Positions 44,430 through 56,451 of a DNA stretch of 64,000 nt are shown here, piece after piece. Below the pieces are notes generated by a model. The model was not told the DNA's origin. It did not search any database and saw only the letters and a list, made by a program, of their open reading frames with translations. Position 1 is the stretch's first letter. Each line of letters begins with the position of its first letter. A program made the position numbers and the translations under genes. Source of the stretch: Uranotaenia lowii (lineage: Eukaryota > Arthropoda > Insecta > Diptera > Culicidae); NCBI RefSeq assembly GCF_029784155.1, contig NC_073693.1, positions 231,499,621 through 231,563,620 of the forward strand. The letters run 5' to 3'.

Positions 44430-46340
44430 TTTTCTTTTGATTTTTGAAGTAAAAATATGTATAACACTATCCAAAGTTTTTGGTTTGATTCTATAAATTA
44501 TATGCAAATTAGCATGGCATTTTCGGTGTCGTAATAATTTCCTGTTCGCCCTTTACACACCTTGATTAGAGCGAGAAAGATATCAATCATGACAGACCCT
44601 AAAATGCTGACAAATAGTGATGCCAGTTGCATTGTTTGACTTTATTTAACATTTGACATTATTTCTTTTCTCATATCCCACAATAACAAGAGCTAAAACA
44701 AGAACATCAACTGAAAGTAGAACAACAATTATTACCAGCACTAAAACAGGAACTAGAATAAGGAACGAATGAACTTTAAATTTAGAGTCTCCATAATTCA
44801 ACAATAAACAAAATAAAATTAGAATTAAACTTCAATTAAAACTAGAATAAGAACTAGAATTTACAGCTTAATTTAGATATAGAACTAAACACAAACTAGA
44901 AATTGGGCCATAACTTTTAGAACCAATCTTAGAACTAGCATATCAAATTACAACTACAATAAGAACTAGAGCTATGACGATAATAAAAGAATTATAGGTT
45001 TGTATGAAAGTATGGATGGCCTTTTTAAAAGTGGTCGTCTTCAAAACGGACTTTTACTTATTCCGATTATTATGAACTCTCGAATAATATCAGCTGGATA
45101 GATATATGTACACTCTTGTTTTTGAATCTGCTTCAAGAGCCATGCACAACATCCACATCCTAAAAATAAAATGTACAAAGTGTTTCCCATCAAGCGTTAT
45201 TCCTAAGTGCTTCCTCACTGGGTAAGCTAGGTTCGTTGAAAAAAAAAACACCTACCCAAGCCACCGAGAAGCGACATCGCCAATCGACTACGACGACGAC
45301 GAACGGGTGATTGGCAGTTGCGAATCAATTCAGCAAATTTCCCATGAATAACTTACACTGCTTAAAGAGGATTAAGTGGTACGACACTTTTATGGCACCC
45401 TTTCGGTCCTTCCACTTCTACTATTTCATTTTTTTTTTTGCTCTCTCTCTCGGTCTGGGGTTTGCCAACCCCAACTTACTTGCGAAATGCTCCCGGGTGC
45501 GGGCGAAAGGAATGGCTTTCCCATCAGCAACAAGTGGCAGCTGTCACTGAAAGGATTTCGCCATTTCTTATCGGTCGGGTAATCGACAGGGCAGGGAAAT
45601 TGCCATGTTATCCTCGATGATGATTACTGTAATTTATTCAGCGCTTCAGTGCAGCGAGGGATCCCTCTCGAAAGTATTGAATTGAAGAAATTATGTCAGT
45701 GAGCATTCCCAATCCATTGGCATCGATTAAGATGGAATGATGAGTGGCGAGGTTCAATAAGACAATTATTTTTCAAACGAAAAGTTGACTTATTGGTTGA
45801 GGAATATTTATGATTTCTTTCGATAGCAAGAATACTTGAGTGTATCGAACCAATCTTTATCTTTCTAGATAGTTAACGTGTTAAATTACGGTTGCCATCC
45901 ATCCCGCAAAAGTTGCCTTTTCTAAAAAATGTGCCGCCGTCCCGCTTTTATCTCATAATTTCTGTGGTAGTCTCAACTTTCCACGATTCTATAGTTTTAA
46001 AGTAGTTGGTCCGTGCTTGACAAAAATGCTTTTAATAAAATTTTCCCCGATCATTTTAAACTTCTGTCACTGTTTTCCAATCTTCTTTAATCCATTTGTG
46101 ATTTATTTTCAAAACTAGAAATGTTCTTACATAAAGAACATGACATCCACCGATTAGGCTGTAAAAATTAAATTAGTAATACCTACTTTTATGAAGTTTC
46201 ACTGACTTACAATGGAAAAACCTAAAATTTGCCTCAATTAAAATTCTTTGGTTCAACACATTCAAAAATATATAATGTTTTTTTTTCACAATACTAGTAG
46301 CTTTTTTTTCAAAGTATCTAGGAAACAAGATTAAATAACA
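44430..46340. other. Non-coding DNA; unique-looking segment at 45.2-45.8 kb
   Basis: 44600-45000 is an A/T-rich tract with many AGAACTAGAA-type phrases. 45235-45760 is GC-richer and repeat-free (CCACCGAGAAGCGACATCGC, a CGA trinucleotide tract at 45284-45303, a T-run and CT tract near 45430), probably host DNA. Small overlapping frames at 45311-45620 are not supported as genes. Near 45890-45950 a TTGCCATCCATCCCGC phrase looks like another decayed MITE end. Confidence 0.4.
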
Positions 46341-46347
46341 GCATTTA

Positions 46348-46763
46348 ATGTTGCCAGAATAATTTCCAGGCATATCCGGATCGTGCAAATCCGGCAATTT
46401 TATTTTAAAACCAAGTAAAATCAGGACATCTAATTTTAAAATTGTCATCCCAATATCCGTGCAATATCCGTGCAAATTTGGTTATAACTACGGGAATCAT
46501 TCAATTAAAATTTAAAAAAAAAACACACTTGAAAATAATTTTTTACAGATAAACCCATCAGCCAAATTTAAATAATATTTTGGGCAGCTTTTCATAATTA
46601 TGTATATAAAATTTGCTCAAAAAAAAAGTTTAAAATTTTTTTTGTTCAATTTTGGAAACAAAGTGAATAAATCTATGAAAAATGCAGACTTCTTGAACGA
46701 AATCCGGGCACTGAACTTTTCCTAAATTTTGTGTCACATATCCGGGCGATCTGACAAGCTTAT
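46348..46763. mobile_element. Decayed relative of the CCCGGA MITE family
   Basis: Left part TGTTGCCAGAATAATTTCC with TATCCGGATCG, right part (reverse complement) AAGCTTGTCAGATCGCCCGG. The layout parallels 28135-28555, with TGCCAGA ends and CCCGGA phrases at both sides. No target duplication could be recovered. Confidence 0.55.
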
Positions 46764-47479
46764 CTTGATATCACCATAATAATCGGATTCAATTAAGCGT
46801 TCTTTGAGCACGTTCTAGCAATGTCAATACATATTTTGCTATTGCAGAAAATATTCTTTAAGTTGCTTCCAAATGATGATGGCTTAAGATCTTTGGAATC
46901 CCAGCAGAATACTTGAATATATAACTTAAGGCAAAGGTCAAATTTCGGACAAAATAGAACAGGACTACCAAGCGAAAAAAAACTGTTTTCAATCAATCAA
47001 TGAATGGCCGAGTTAAAATATATAAACTTGGTAGATCATTAAAAACGGCTGTTTAAAAATATTAAAAGTTTCATCAAATTTGGTATTGTTGATTACTCTG
47101 ATCTACATCATTTTCGACTTGAGTGTTCGCAGTTTACTAAAAAGATAGATTTTTAAGAATCAATTTTTTAAAACAAATTTCATCCATCCAATTTTAATTA
47201 CTTTCTATGAACTATTTTAACTGAAAGAACAAGGAATAAAAATCATGAAAATAAGGTTTTAAGAGTTTCCTAAATGTGCCGCTTTTTTAGTGAAATGTCC
47301 CGCTTTTTCTTGAAAGTAAGCCTACGTTAAATAGAAACTTTAGAAAATACAGACTAAACTCTTTCAAAAAGTTATTATGATTTGTATAAAAAATCCTTGG
47401 GTAACGAAAAAGAATATTTACTTACTTCATCGAATGTTAAAATCATGAAATTTGCAATAAAATTTGGTGAACTTCGGTT

Positions 47480-47880
47480 AAGATTACCAGATGTTCTCCC
47501 GCACGCATCCTGGCGAAATTCAGGCGTAATATTTCCAAATTTTCATACTGAAATTCGGGAAATATCCGGGAAATTAAGAAAAAAAATCCAGGAACTATCC
47601 AACGAAAATCAAGAGAAAATACATTTGAATCATAATTTTTCCAACGATGGTATTTGTTTATGTTTATTTCTACAAATCTTCATTTTTAGGCAACAAAGTT
47701 TAAAATTATGAAGATGTAATTTGAATTTTTTATTTGATTTTTCGAAAAAAAAATCAATGAATCCAGACAAAATCAGGATATTTCTCAACAAAATTGAGGC
47801 AACCAGGCCAAACTTTACCCATTTTATTTACTAAATATCCATTCAAGTCTGGGTAAAATCGTGTAATCTGGCCAGCTTAA
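47480..47880. mobile_element. Decayed relative of the CCCGGA MITE family
   Basis: Left part AAGATTACCAGATGTTCTCC, right part (reverse complement) TTAAGCTGGCCAGATTACAC, with CGGGAAATATCCGGG inside. Similar size and end motif to the other members, but no recovered target duplication. Confidence 0.5.
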
Positions 47881-47959
47881 TATTTTTTTATTTGATTTCA
47901 ACTTACTGTAATTTTTTTTAAGAAATTGAAGGCGAAAAAAAATTTAAAATAAATCCAAT

Positions 47960-48750
47960 TTTTATTAGTGAAATAATAAAATTTTGCGGTCCGAATCAGA
48001 TCTATGCAAACTCGATCAAAGTTAAAGATTTTAGTTTGAAATTTGGTTCGTGAAAAAACTACAATATTAATAATGTTGAACAATACGCAAAAGCATATGG
48101 AATTCCCTAAAATTTCTTTAAGAGAAGAAACATGTTTCTTTATCATCAATAACTTTTCATTCAAAATCAATTCCTGTGGATGCTTTTTTTTTAAATAAAT
48201 ATTTTATAAGAAAAACTAGCAAAAATAACTCTGACTGACAAAAATAACTGACTTTGGTAAAAAATTAAAATCTAACTCACAATCAAAATTATAAAGCTGC
48301 GATCTCCTGCAATTTAAATTCCTTACCGAATTGTCATTTTGATAATTTTATTTTTATTGTGGAACTCATTCACGAGCTGAATATGAATCTGAATTTTGAG
48401 CCTGAATTCAGAATTTGAATATTCAATCTGTTTCGGAGTTTCAATACGTTTTCTGAAATGAACATAATAACGGTTTCTGAATTCAGAAATATGAGCCAAG
48501 AATTGAAATAAGTTTCAGAGCCCTCAATCATGAAACTTTTTCATGTTTGAATTTGGCATAATAAAGTTCATGAACTTCGAATCTGATTTTTTATATGAAA
48601 TTAGTTAGGAACTTCGAAACTGAATATAAAACAAAACTCAGAATAATTTCTAAGTTTTTTTTTCATGCTTGGAAAAATATTATCGAAATGTAAAAAATGC
48701 GTTTGAGTTTCCAAAATTATGAATCAACGATTTCAAACACAGCTTTGGCA
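47960..48750 (+). mobile_element. Fossil of hAT-like element C interior
   Basis: Several blocks match 27060-27960 in order: TAGTTTGAAATTTGG, AAAATCAATTCCTGTGGATG, AACTCATTCACGAGCT, AGAGCCCTCAATCATGAA and ACTTCGAAACTGAATATAA. No ends are preserved. This dates the family as older than the intact copies. Confidence 0.55.
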
Positions 48751-48793
48751 CATTTTCGCATCTTAGTCTAGCTTAGCTTGTTTGACTACTCAT

Positions 48794-48930
48794 TATTTTA
48801 GTTTATTTACATAGTATTCCGTCTTACGACATAACTTGACGAACATAATTCCTAAAATTCACTCGGTCCATGGCAACCGTTCTCCAATTTCTCGGGCACC
48901 CCACGTTCGCCAGATCACGCTCCACTTGAA
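48794..48930 (-). mobile_element. 5'-truncated copy of the LINE at 6032-8700
   Basis: Nearly identical to 6037-6155: it includes CATAGTATTCCGTCTTACGA and AACCGTTCTCCAATTTCTCG, and stops abruptly after CACGCTCCACTTG. Direct repeats TACTCAT at 48787-48793 and 48931-48937 are the likely target duplication. Only about 120 bp of the 3' end was copied. Few differences separate it from the longer copy. Confidence 0.88.
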
Positions 48931-48971
48931 TACTCATATCCACTTTAAATCATTAAGCCCGAAATACTCTA

Positions 48972-49590
48972 AGGGAACATCCATAAATGACGTAGCATTT
49001 GGGGGGGCGGGGTGGGTTTGACTTTGTATGACGATGTGTGACGAGAGGGGGGGGTAGGGGTTCAAGTAAAGCTACGTAGCTTTAATTAAATATCGAAAAA
49101 AATCAAAATTGTAATTGAGTAATTTAAAATAGGACACGAAGTGCTGGTCATCACTCCGGAGGACGATAGAGAGTTGGTGGAGGCAGCTGACATCGCAGGT
49201 GCAATTATTCCAGCCGAACAGACGATGGAGTAAAGCTGCCCAACGATTTCATTGGAATCCAGAATGGAGATAATTTGGACCGACGCAACTGATTGAATAC
49301 TTCAATACAAGGTATCCTGTTTGTTGAAAGGTAGCTTGATTTTTTTTGGACTGATTGATATGCTTTTTGGAATTCCATTTATAACTTCTTTCCTTTTTTT
49401 GTTATTATTCTTGCAAAATGCTGATAAAAAAAGTAAAAATTAAAAACCGATTTTTAAAAATGGGGGGGGGGAGGTTATTAAAGCTACGTTATTATCTAGG
49501 GGGGTCTATGACTTTGTGACGAAAAGCTACGAAGGGGGAGGGGGGGTATAAAAACAAAAAAAAAAGCTACATCATTTATGGATGTTCCCT
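48972..49590. mobile_element. TIR element with AGGGAACATCC ends
   Basis: Terminal inverted repeats of 25 bp with one mismatch begin AGGGAACATCCATAAATGA (48972 and, inverted, 49590). G-rich subterminal blocks with TATGACTTTGTGACGA-like phrases appear at both sides as direct repeats. At 619 bp it is non-autonomous. No clear target duplication was found. A small open frame lies inside at 49132-49233. Confidence 0.82.
49132..49233 (+). CDS. Small acidic ORF inside the TIR element
   Basis: An open frame after a TAA at 49120-49122 reads GHEVLVITPEDDRELVEAAD and continues to QTME, with a TAA at 49231-49233. It has no start codon and is only about 36 codons. Its composition (acidic, balanced codons) contrasts with the A/T-rich surroundings. 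It may be a remnant of the element's own protein or a captured host fragment. Family not recognised. Confidence 0.35.
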   Translation, partial: GHEVLVITPEDDRELVEAADIAGAIIPAEQTME

Positions 49591-49684
49591 AATTAGTTTT
49601 CAAAAACACCACCCTTATCTCATGGTTTCAATTAAAATATAATATTATATTGTATCAATTCATTCAATACATTTCGAATTTCAT

Positions 49685-50081
49685 GATCGCTGGCGTGGCT
49701 TAGTAGAACGAGTTCCACATCGCCAATGGTTGCTATTCCGCGATTGATCGAGGCCATCAATTTTGTACAAGGGCCAAAAGAATGCAGCTTGGGATTAGCA
49801 GCTCATTCTCAATGCACAAAACTGATGCTCTCCCTTTAAAAATGATCAATAACGGCGCCGGCCACGTCAAAGAAGGATGAAGGAAGGAGTGTTAGATACA
49901 TTTGAGGATCAACCGTAAATCTGTTATTCCAGTTTTCTTCAAAAGCTTGTTTTGAAAAACTCTGAAACAATGATAAGTCAGTATCACCAGCTATAGAAAC
50001 CGTCTGTACGTCTGCGAATCTATAATCAAGTATCTCAGGAAGGGTTGTTTTAATAAGGGAGAGTTTTGGATCAGGAGCCAT
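49685..50081 (-). pseudogene. Unrecognised minus-strand coding-like segment
   Basis: From an ATG at 50079-50081 an 81-codon frame reads MAPDPKLSLIKTTLPEILDY, later VSIAGDTDLSLFQSFSKQAF and LLPSSFFDVAGAVIDHF, then a stop at 49836-49838. Beyond the stop, protein-like text continues in a neighbouring frame (NPKLHSFGPCTKLMASINRG, then GDVELVLLSHASDHEIRNVL) down to about 49685. Two adjacent protein-like stretches in different frames point to a frameshifted gene relic or two parts of an intron-split gene. I do not recognise the family. The adjacent Helitron-like element starts about 155 bp beyond its 5' end. Confidence 0.4.
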
Positions 50082-50235
50082 ATTTGGATAATGGTGCGAT
50101 CTTTGATTGAACTACAACTCCTATGCTCCTAGACATTTCCTAAGGAAACTCCTCATAATATCTACGAGGTGTTTTAAATAGAAAATTTAAAAAGAATTAT
50201 GAACCCTCAAATAAACAATTGTCGGTTTATCTTTA

Positions 50236-53195
50236 ATACATATAAAAATGAACGTTTGTCTGTCTGTCTGTTACCTATAGACTTGGGAACTACTGAACCG
50301 ATCATCGTCAAAATTGGCATCTGGGGGTTTTTGGGGCCGGAGATGGTTTCTATAATAGTTAAAACCTCATCCGACTTAAGGGAAGGGGGGCTCCCATACA
50401 AAATTTGTAGTTTTTCCAAACAAATTAAAATCATGACATCCATTTTCTCGAGATTTTTTTTTCCTTTGGGCGGTTTGTTTTTCGTTTCCATGGTCGAGGC
50501 GTCGCGAGCCAACGTCATGGTAATCATAGCATAGCATACTGATCAATGGGAATATTTTGGCGCGTATTTCTCAACCAAGCATATTTTCAATGCACATGGT
50601 GGCGATATGGAGCCTTGATGTGATTTTTTTTTCTACTTGATTCCTAGCTCATTTGTACAGCACATGGTTATGAATGACGCCTAGTCAATGTGATCCAGAT
50701 TGACATTTTGCCGATCGAATAAAACATATAAATTATTTTTGCCAAAATCTGAAATTGAAAAGTCATGGCATCCGTTTTTAGAGATTATCTTTTCTTTGAA
50801 GGGTTTGTTTTTCTTCTCTTTGGTCAAGCAAACGTCGTCGCAAGTGGATAGTAACCAAAGCATACTGTTCATTGATCGCTGAAAAAATTTAACAATTAGG
50901 CGTCTGTTTTTCAACCAAGTATGTACCTATATTTCTTATGCACGTGGGGGCGATATGCAACCTATATATGTTTTTTCTTGCTTAATTGTACACAGCACGT
51001 GGAAATAAATGACGCCTAGTTGTGACACGGGTTGGAATTTTATCGACAATTTGTTAACCCATTTTGCCTACAAGGTTATTTTTGAATCATATTGATAACA
51101 GAAATATGAACAAGATGTTTTCTACAGAGGTAGATCGGAAACATTTTGTTGAACATGTAAAAATGTACTTAACTGAAAAAGAAGATCAAAAAATCCGATC
51201 CGACACAAGAACTGATCAAGAGCCTTTTCTTTATAAGTATCATTGAAATAAATTGATTTTTATTGACCAAAAGTGAGGGAATTCATTTTCCGAAAGCATT
51301 TTCATTCAAGGAACACTAGAGCATTTTCAAACGTTCAACATTTCTCTGTTAGATCAAGTTCACTGGTGTTTGTCACTTTTTGCAGATTTTGAAAATTTTG
51401 CCATGCAAAAACATTATCAAGATCTGTGGCCTTTAAGTTTTTTAACAACACGTGTTGTAGTTTCGCATGCTGTGATGCAAAAATAGCAATATTTCTCACA
51501 ATATACAGCTGAAATAGAAACAGTGCTGTAAAAAATACAACACCCAAAGATCTTGAAAACATAATTCTGAAAAAACATCGTACATTTTGCTTACATACCA
51601 ATTGAAGTACGTACTTAACATGAAAAGTGTTTTTGTGTTACATGGCTGCATAAAAGAGAATTTTGATCCGCTTCATTTTTGAAGAGTGAGACTTTAGAAC
51701 TGATATTCAACTGAAAGCAAAATTTTTATGAGAAATTTTTAGTATACTTTTAAAGTGTTCAAAACAATATTCCCTCCTGTCAACTTACACGGTGGGGCAA
51801 GGGCAAACGTCAAATTTTTAAGAAATTTATCTTCAAAACCAGAAGGGGTATTCCAAAAGTTGAAACTGAAGCGGATATTTAAAATTCATAAATGTTTTTG
51901 TAATTGAAGGTCATTTGTTTTGAACAGCATTCGTTAAAAGTGGAATAACAAACATAAATTTATACTGCTGAAATACTGCAGATATATCAATGAAACTTGA
52001 TAAATCAAACAAACTGAGATACATACGTATTAAATCCATTTTGAAACCACTACTCTGATGCATCTGAAAATAAGCTTTGCATTTACACTTGCCCCAATAT
52101 ACGGGACAATTGTAACTTAGAAATTTGTTTTTGTCAACATTTTTGAATATTTGACTTTCAAAGAGAAAATAAAAAACCCGGAGAAATCATTTAGTGATGC
52201 AACTGATATTTTTTGCTTCAATAAGTTTATTTAAAAAAAAGAAATTTGCGCTGTATAAAATCGATAATTTTCATACCATGATAAGTGTTGTTTGGGAAAA
52301 CTTCAAGCTATAATGTCTCATGTCCACGAGTTTGGCATATGGCGAAACATTTTTTAACATAATTGTGACGCAAAAAGGATAGATATTCAAACTGCTTCGA
52401 AGGGCGAGGATGGTAAAAAAGCTGTTTGAAAATGTTTATGAAAAATCCTTTTCATTGTTTTTTTTTTATTTCGATAGCTTATTTTTTTAACTCCAAAAAA
52501 ACATCATCTAAAGCTAATCAGGAGCTGAAAGTGCTCATAATACAGAATATTAGCAATATACTCAACAAACTGTCCCGATTCACGCTATTGATCGGTTTTC
52601 AAAATTCTATCTCCATAAAGTTCAATATGCAATATATTCCAATATGCGAATCTTTTTCTTTCAATTAGAAATTTATGTAAACTGGAGCCGGGTAAATCAG
52701 CCTACCTTCTTGAAGCAGTGGGGGACAAAATTGGAAAAGATGGGAGAGTTCCCATGTAAGTTTAAGATAAAGACCTTTTCAAAGAAGGGACCATATTTTA
52801 AAAGAGAGTTTTTTGCTACGGATATTTGTGGCATAACTCAAAAATAGATGTAACAAATGTTTTTATGGAAGTTCGTTACTTCCCACTTTGGGAAAGAAGG
52901 TGGAAAATCTATAAATGTTGACATTATTTGAGTTATTATCAAGCTTTAAAAACAGAGTAAGAATTTCAGAACTTGAAAAACAAGTTTAGAGATCAAGCTT
53001 CAGTAAATAATATATACCATCTTTGAATTTCAAATCCTGAACTCCAGCTGCAGCTCTCATTTCAAAGTTGTTGGTTCTTAACTATGATGAGGTTTGATTA
53101 AAAAAAAAATGCTTACAAAAATCTAAATTTGAATATTTTTTTACAAATAACATTTATTTTTGCAAGGTGTAGCAACGCACACCGGGTCAGCTAGT
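50236..53195 (+). mobile_element. Helitron/Helentron-like element
   Basis: The 5' head (ATACATATAAAAATGAACG, then CTGTCTGTTACCTATAGACT) matches the head at 12543. The 3' end is GCACACCGGGTCAGCTAGT at 53177-53195, the CTAGT-ending type seen in insect Helentron-like elements. No Rep/helicase gene is present, so it would be non-autonomous. Inside, a ~335-bp segment is duplicated in tandem (50413-50690 and 50748-51030). The middle, 51050-52900, is A/T-rich with no supported gene. Assignment rests on end motifs only. Confidence 0.55.
50413..51030 (+). repeat. Tandem duplication inside the Helitron-like element
   Basis: Two diverged copies follow each other. Shared blocks in the same order include AAATTAAAATCATGACATCC / AATTGAAAAGTCATGGCATC, GCATACTGATCAATGG / GCATACTGTTCATTGA, TTTCTCAACCAAGCATAT / TTTTTCAACCAAGTATGT, and ATGACGCCTAGT in both. 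Unit length is about 335 bp. Confidence 0.75.
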
Positions 53196-53502
53196 CATAT
53201 ATAATACTTGAAAACATTTTTAATTTCACAGGAAAACAATGTTTTGAGCCAGTGTTAAAAAAAAAATTAAAAAGAAATTGTATACTTTAGGTCGGAAACT
53301 TAATCTGCATCTCAGCAAAGATGAATGATATGATTTGTTCAGCGGATACTTTCGACTGCTGTAATATCGATAATTTCTCCAACGCTTCTGTGATTTCTGG
53401 TAAAGGTTCAGAATTCAAGTGATTGATGCAGAAGAAATACTTCCATATATTATTTTATCCTACTGATGCTCAGCTTAACCTTAGGAGGAGATTTATAGGT
53501 GA

Positions 53503-53720
53503 AGCTAACTGACGCGGTGTGCATTGCTACTGCTTATGAAAATAAATTGTTTTTTTTTTTTTTAAATTAAGTTTTTGAAGGAAACCGCTTTAAAATGAGA
53601 TCTGGAACTGATTTTCAATTATCATTTCAAAGATGATTTAATCTTACTTGTTGAAACGCTTTAAATTTGTTATTCAAGGTCTGAAATTATTATTCTGATT
53701 TTAAATTGGGTAGATCAAAA
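53503..53720 (-). mobile_element. Second Helitron-like 3' end, inverted
   Basis: The reverse complement ends TGCACACCGCGTCAGTTAGCT, close to the 3' end at 53195, and the preceding 200 bp match 52960-53160 in order (AATAATTTCAGACCTTGAA, ATCATCTTTGAAATG, AAATTTATTTTC-type blocks). The two ends therefore face each other across about 310 bp. Only the tail of this second copy is recognisable. Confidence 0.6.
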
Positions 53721-53729
53721 AACTTGAAC

Positions 53730-56280
53730 ATAAAACCAATGAGTTGTTAAGCTAACAAAAATAATAAATTTCCAAATTCAAATTCAATATTTGTCGTGTT
53801 CTTGTTTGACAATGATTTAGAATCAAACGCATGAACTTACTCAAGAATAGGCTGGCATCCCCAGGATTCCGCTTTTTACACTTGTAATTTTTTTAGAGAA
53901 ATTTTCAATCATCAACTCTTCCTAATGACTCATTCGGACATTGACATATTTAGTTTGAGTATTGGAATCTTCCAAATTCATTTGATTTATCACAATAGTA
54001 GAAAAAGTCTGTGGCATGTCTGTTTGGCCCATTTTTATATGAGCGCTTTACGTGAAAATCCTATCTTGAATTGAAAGAAATTATTATGTCAATTTAAACA
54101 GAAAGGCATTTACTTTTTCTTTTAATTTTTACCCACCGGTGAGCGAAACAACTCTTATGTATACTATCAATTGATGCACCAGGTAACTTTTTTCTACCCA
54201 ACCTGAGATGTAAAGTACATAGGCAGCTCAATTTCCCGACAGCCGATTGGGAAGAAAATAAGGCTAGGTGAGAAAAGCAACCAGAATCGTTATGCAAAAA
54301 CGAACGAGCTGACTCACCCAGCATGAAATATAAATAAGCGAACAAAGTATTTGAAATTGTTTCCAATGCTTAAATTTCCGTTTTTTCGAACGAAAGAACG
54401 TTTTTTTTTAAAAAAAACTATGTGAGCACAAAACCTTTCAACACAATCTTTTAAGCTACCCATTCTTCGTAAATATTAAATAGTTTCAAATGGATTTAAG
54501 CAGATTTTGAAAATACTTAGCTCTTAAGTTTCCGTAAATCCATGGACTCCATTCGTAAATTTATCTTCTCAATGTAAGAGCTTCCACCGGACGGAAGTTA
54601 CGTTATCATTTGGCTTTTTTCCGAAGATGTCCTTGAATCCGGATAGTTGTCAGAATGGCCAGACAGAACTGATCGTTAACAGCCTGCTGATGATGTGCAC
54701 TAAACGTCACACTTTACTATTAGTTCTTCCACAAAATATTAATTACAATAACTTTTATAAGAATTGAGGAATTTTGGCAGGAGGAAAAAAAAATTCCATG
54801 TACCTATGTATGTTTTAAGTTTAATAAACCTTTGGCACATTTTGGCATCTTTAGATTTTCAAAATACGAAACACAGAGATAAGAATTTTCAAAAGTAGCC
54901 GTTTTTCTAATTTTTTTGTCAAAATTTAATTTTTTAGATTTTCTTACACTTCTGTTCAAATTTGCACTGGATTTAAAGTATATTAACGCAAGATATCCGT
55001 AATAAATTTATATTCACCAGAAAGGTAATTTCATACCAATTCTAGTAGTGTTAGTACATTAGCGCTGTGATACTTTGCAAAAATATGCAGCTACTGGTGG
55101 ACCACGGTAACATTTAGAGTAAAGTTTCTAGCAGCTGAAAGAACATACATGTAAATTGCTCAATTTTTTGTGTAAAACTATGGTTTGTTATTTATAAATG
55201 AATTACATTGAACAAAATCATGCAAAGGTTATTAATTTTGGGCTATAATAAAAAAGGAAATAAAATAGAAACCGAAAATTTTTAGTTTTCTCCGAATGCC
55301 TCTTTCAATTACTAATTTTCCAGCATTGCTGTTTGCTGGTTTTACCAGCAATTAAAATTTCTTGAAATTTTGCTGGAATGGAAATCCAGCAAAATTTTGC
55401 TGGTTTCCAGCAAAATAAAATTTGCTGTGTTTGCATTCTATAATCACAAAACAATAAATGAATAAGTCAGCCGATAATATCACCTTCAAATTCCGTTAGA
55501 TTCGGCAACTTCTTCTCGTTGATTATCCTTGACAGAACGTTCAGAAAACCTGCCAAAACTTATAACAACCAATCTGGCAGAATTTCATTTCCATGAAGCT
55601 GCATACCATTGATGATCGTTGAGTATTACGTTAAGCGAACCGGAGCAGCAAAGCGAATGTCTGGCAGAAGGGGGCAGCAAGAGTTGAGAAGATCGAACAA
55701 CATGAAGAGCGGAAAAAAGCCAGCAGCAAGAAATATTCACAGAATAAAAATCCCATCCAGCTTCCTGAAATCTGGAAGCAATCGTTCCGCTTGTTATCTT
55801 CGCATTGATTCATAAATACACGGGAAAGATGGTTTGGCTGTGATGTCGGAAAATCAAACGACAGCTCTCAGGCCAACCGGAAGCTGGATGAGAGGGTGAG
55901 AATCAGCAGAGTGGATAGAAACCAAACGTTTGCTCCTTTGCGAAAATCTTTGGAGCTATTTTTTTCTTGTGTCGCTTTTACAAGTTTAATACTTTCCTAT
56001 AAATGAGGAACGTAGGGATAAAAACATTAAATCTGCACTTGGATTGCGTTAAGTTTCATATGGTTTGAATTTTCAGATCATTATTTCATCAATATTGCCA
56101 AAAAACGCATCCGTTAATGTTGAGCTTTTGGCATTAAGAGGTTCAGAAAAATAGAATTAAATAAAATAAAAGTCCATTTGAAATTGAATAAAGTCAAATA
56201 AGAAGGTTCTTTTAAGAAAATAAATATGCGTTTTGCCCTTCCATTCTCATTTTTAACAATTCCCCGCACCCACTAGAAAC
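53730..56280. other. Non-coding DNA with a small palindrome cluster
   Basis: At 55330-55436 several CCAGCAAA/TTTGCTGG phrases in both orientations form nested inverted repeats, probably a short MITE. Segments at 54540-54720 and 55480-55930 are GC-richer and unique-looking. Frames such as 54094-54366 and 55609-55815 lack support as genes. Confidence 0.45.
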
Positions 56281-56316
56281 AGTATCATCTATCCAACTTT
56301 TTTTTATTCTATTCCA

Positions 56317-56451
56317 GCATTCACATGGGTTCCTATCCAGCTGCTTTTAGTTGGATGCTGCCTTGTGGGTGAATTGGGTGGGAAACGAAACGTTGCGAAC
56401 CCGTCGTCGTCGGTCGAGGATAAACCTTTCTTTTCCCATCGACATTCATGA
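56317..56451 (+). other. Possible exon start encoding a signal-peptide-like segment
   Basis: A pyrimidine-rich tract ending in AG at 56316-56317 looks like a splice acceptor. The frame that follows reads AFTWVPIQLLLVGCCLVGEL, a hydrophobic stretch like a signal peptide core, then hydrophilic residues to a TGA at 56449-56451. A possible donor (GTGAAT) lies at about 56369. There is no start codon, so it would need an upstream exon. The surroundings, 56280-56530, are GC-richer than average. Evidence is weak. Confidence 0.2.

Noticed and set aside
55330..55436. microRNA cluster from the CCAGCAAA palindromes
   Set aside because: Arms are very short and repeated in several orientations, fitting a decayed MITE better than defined precursors.
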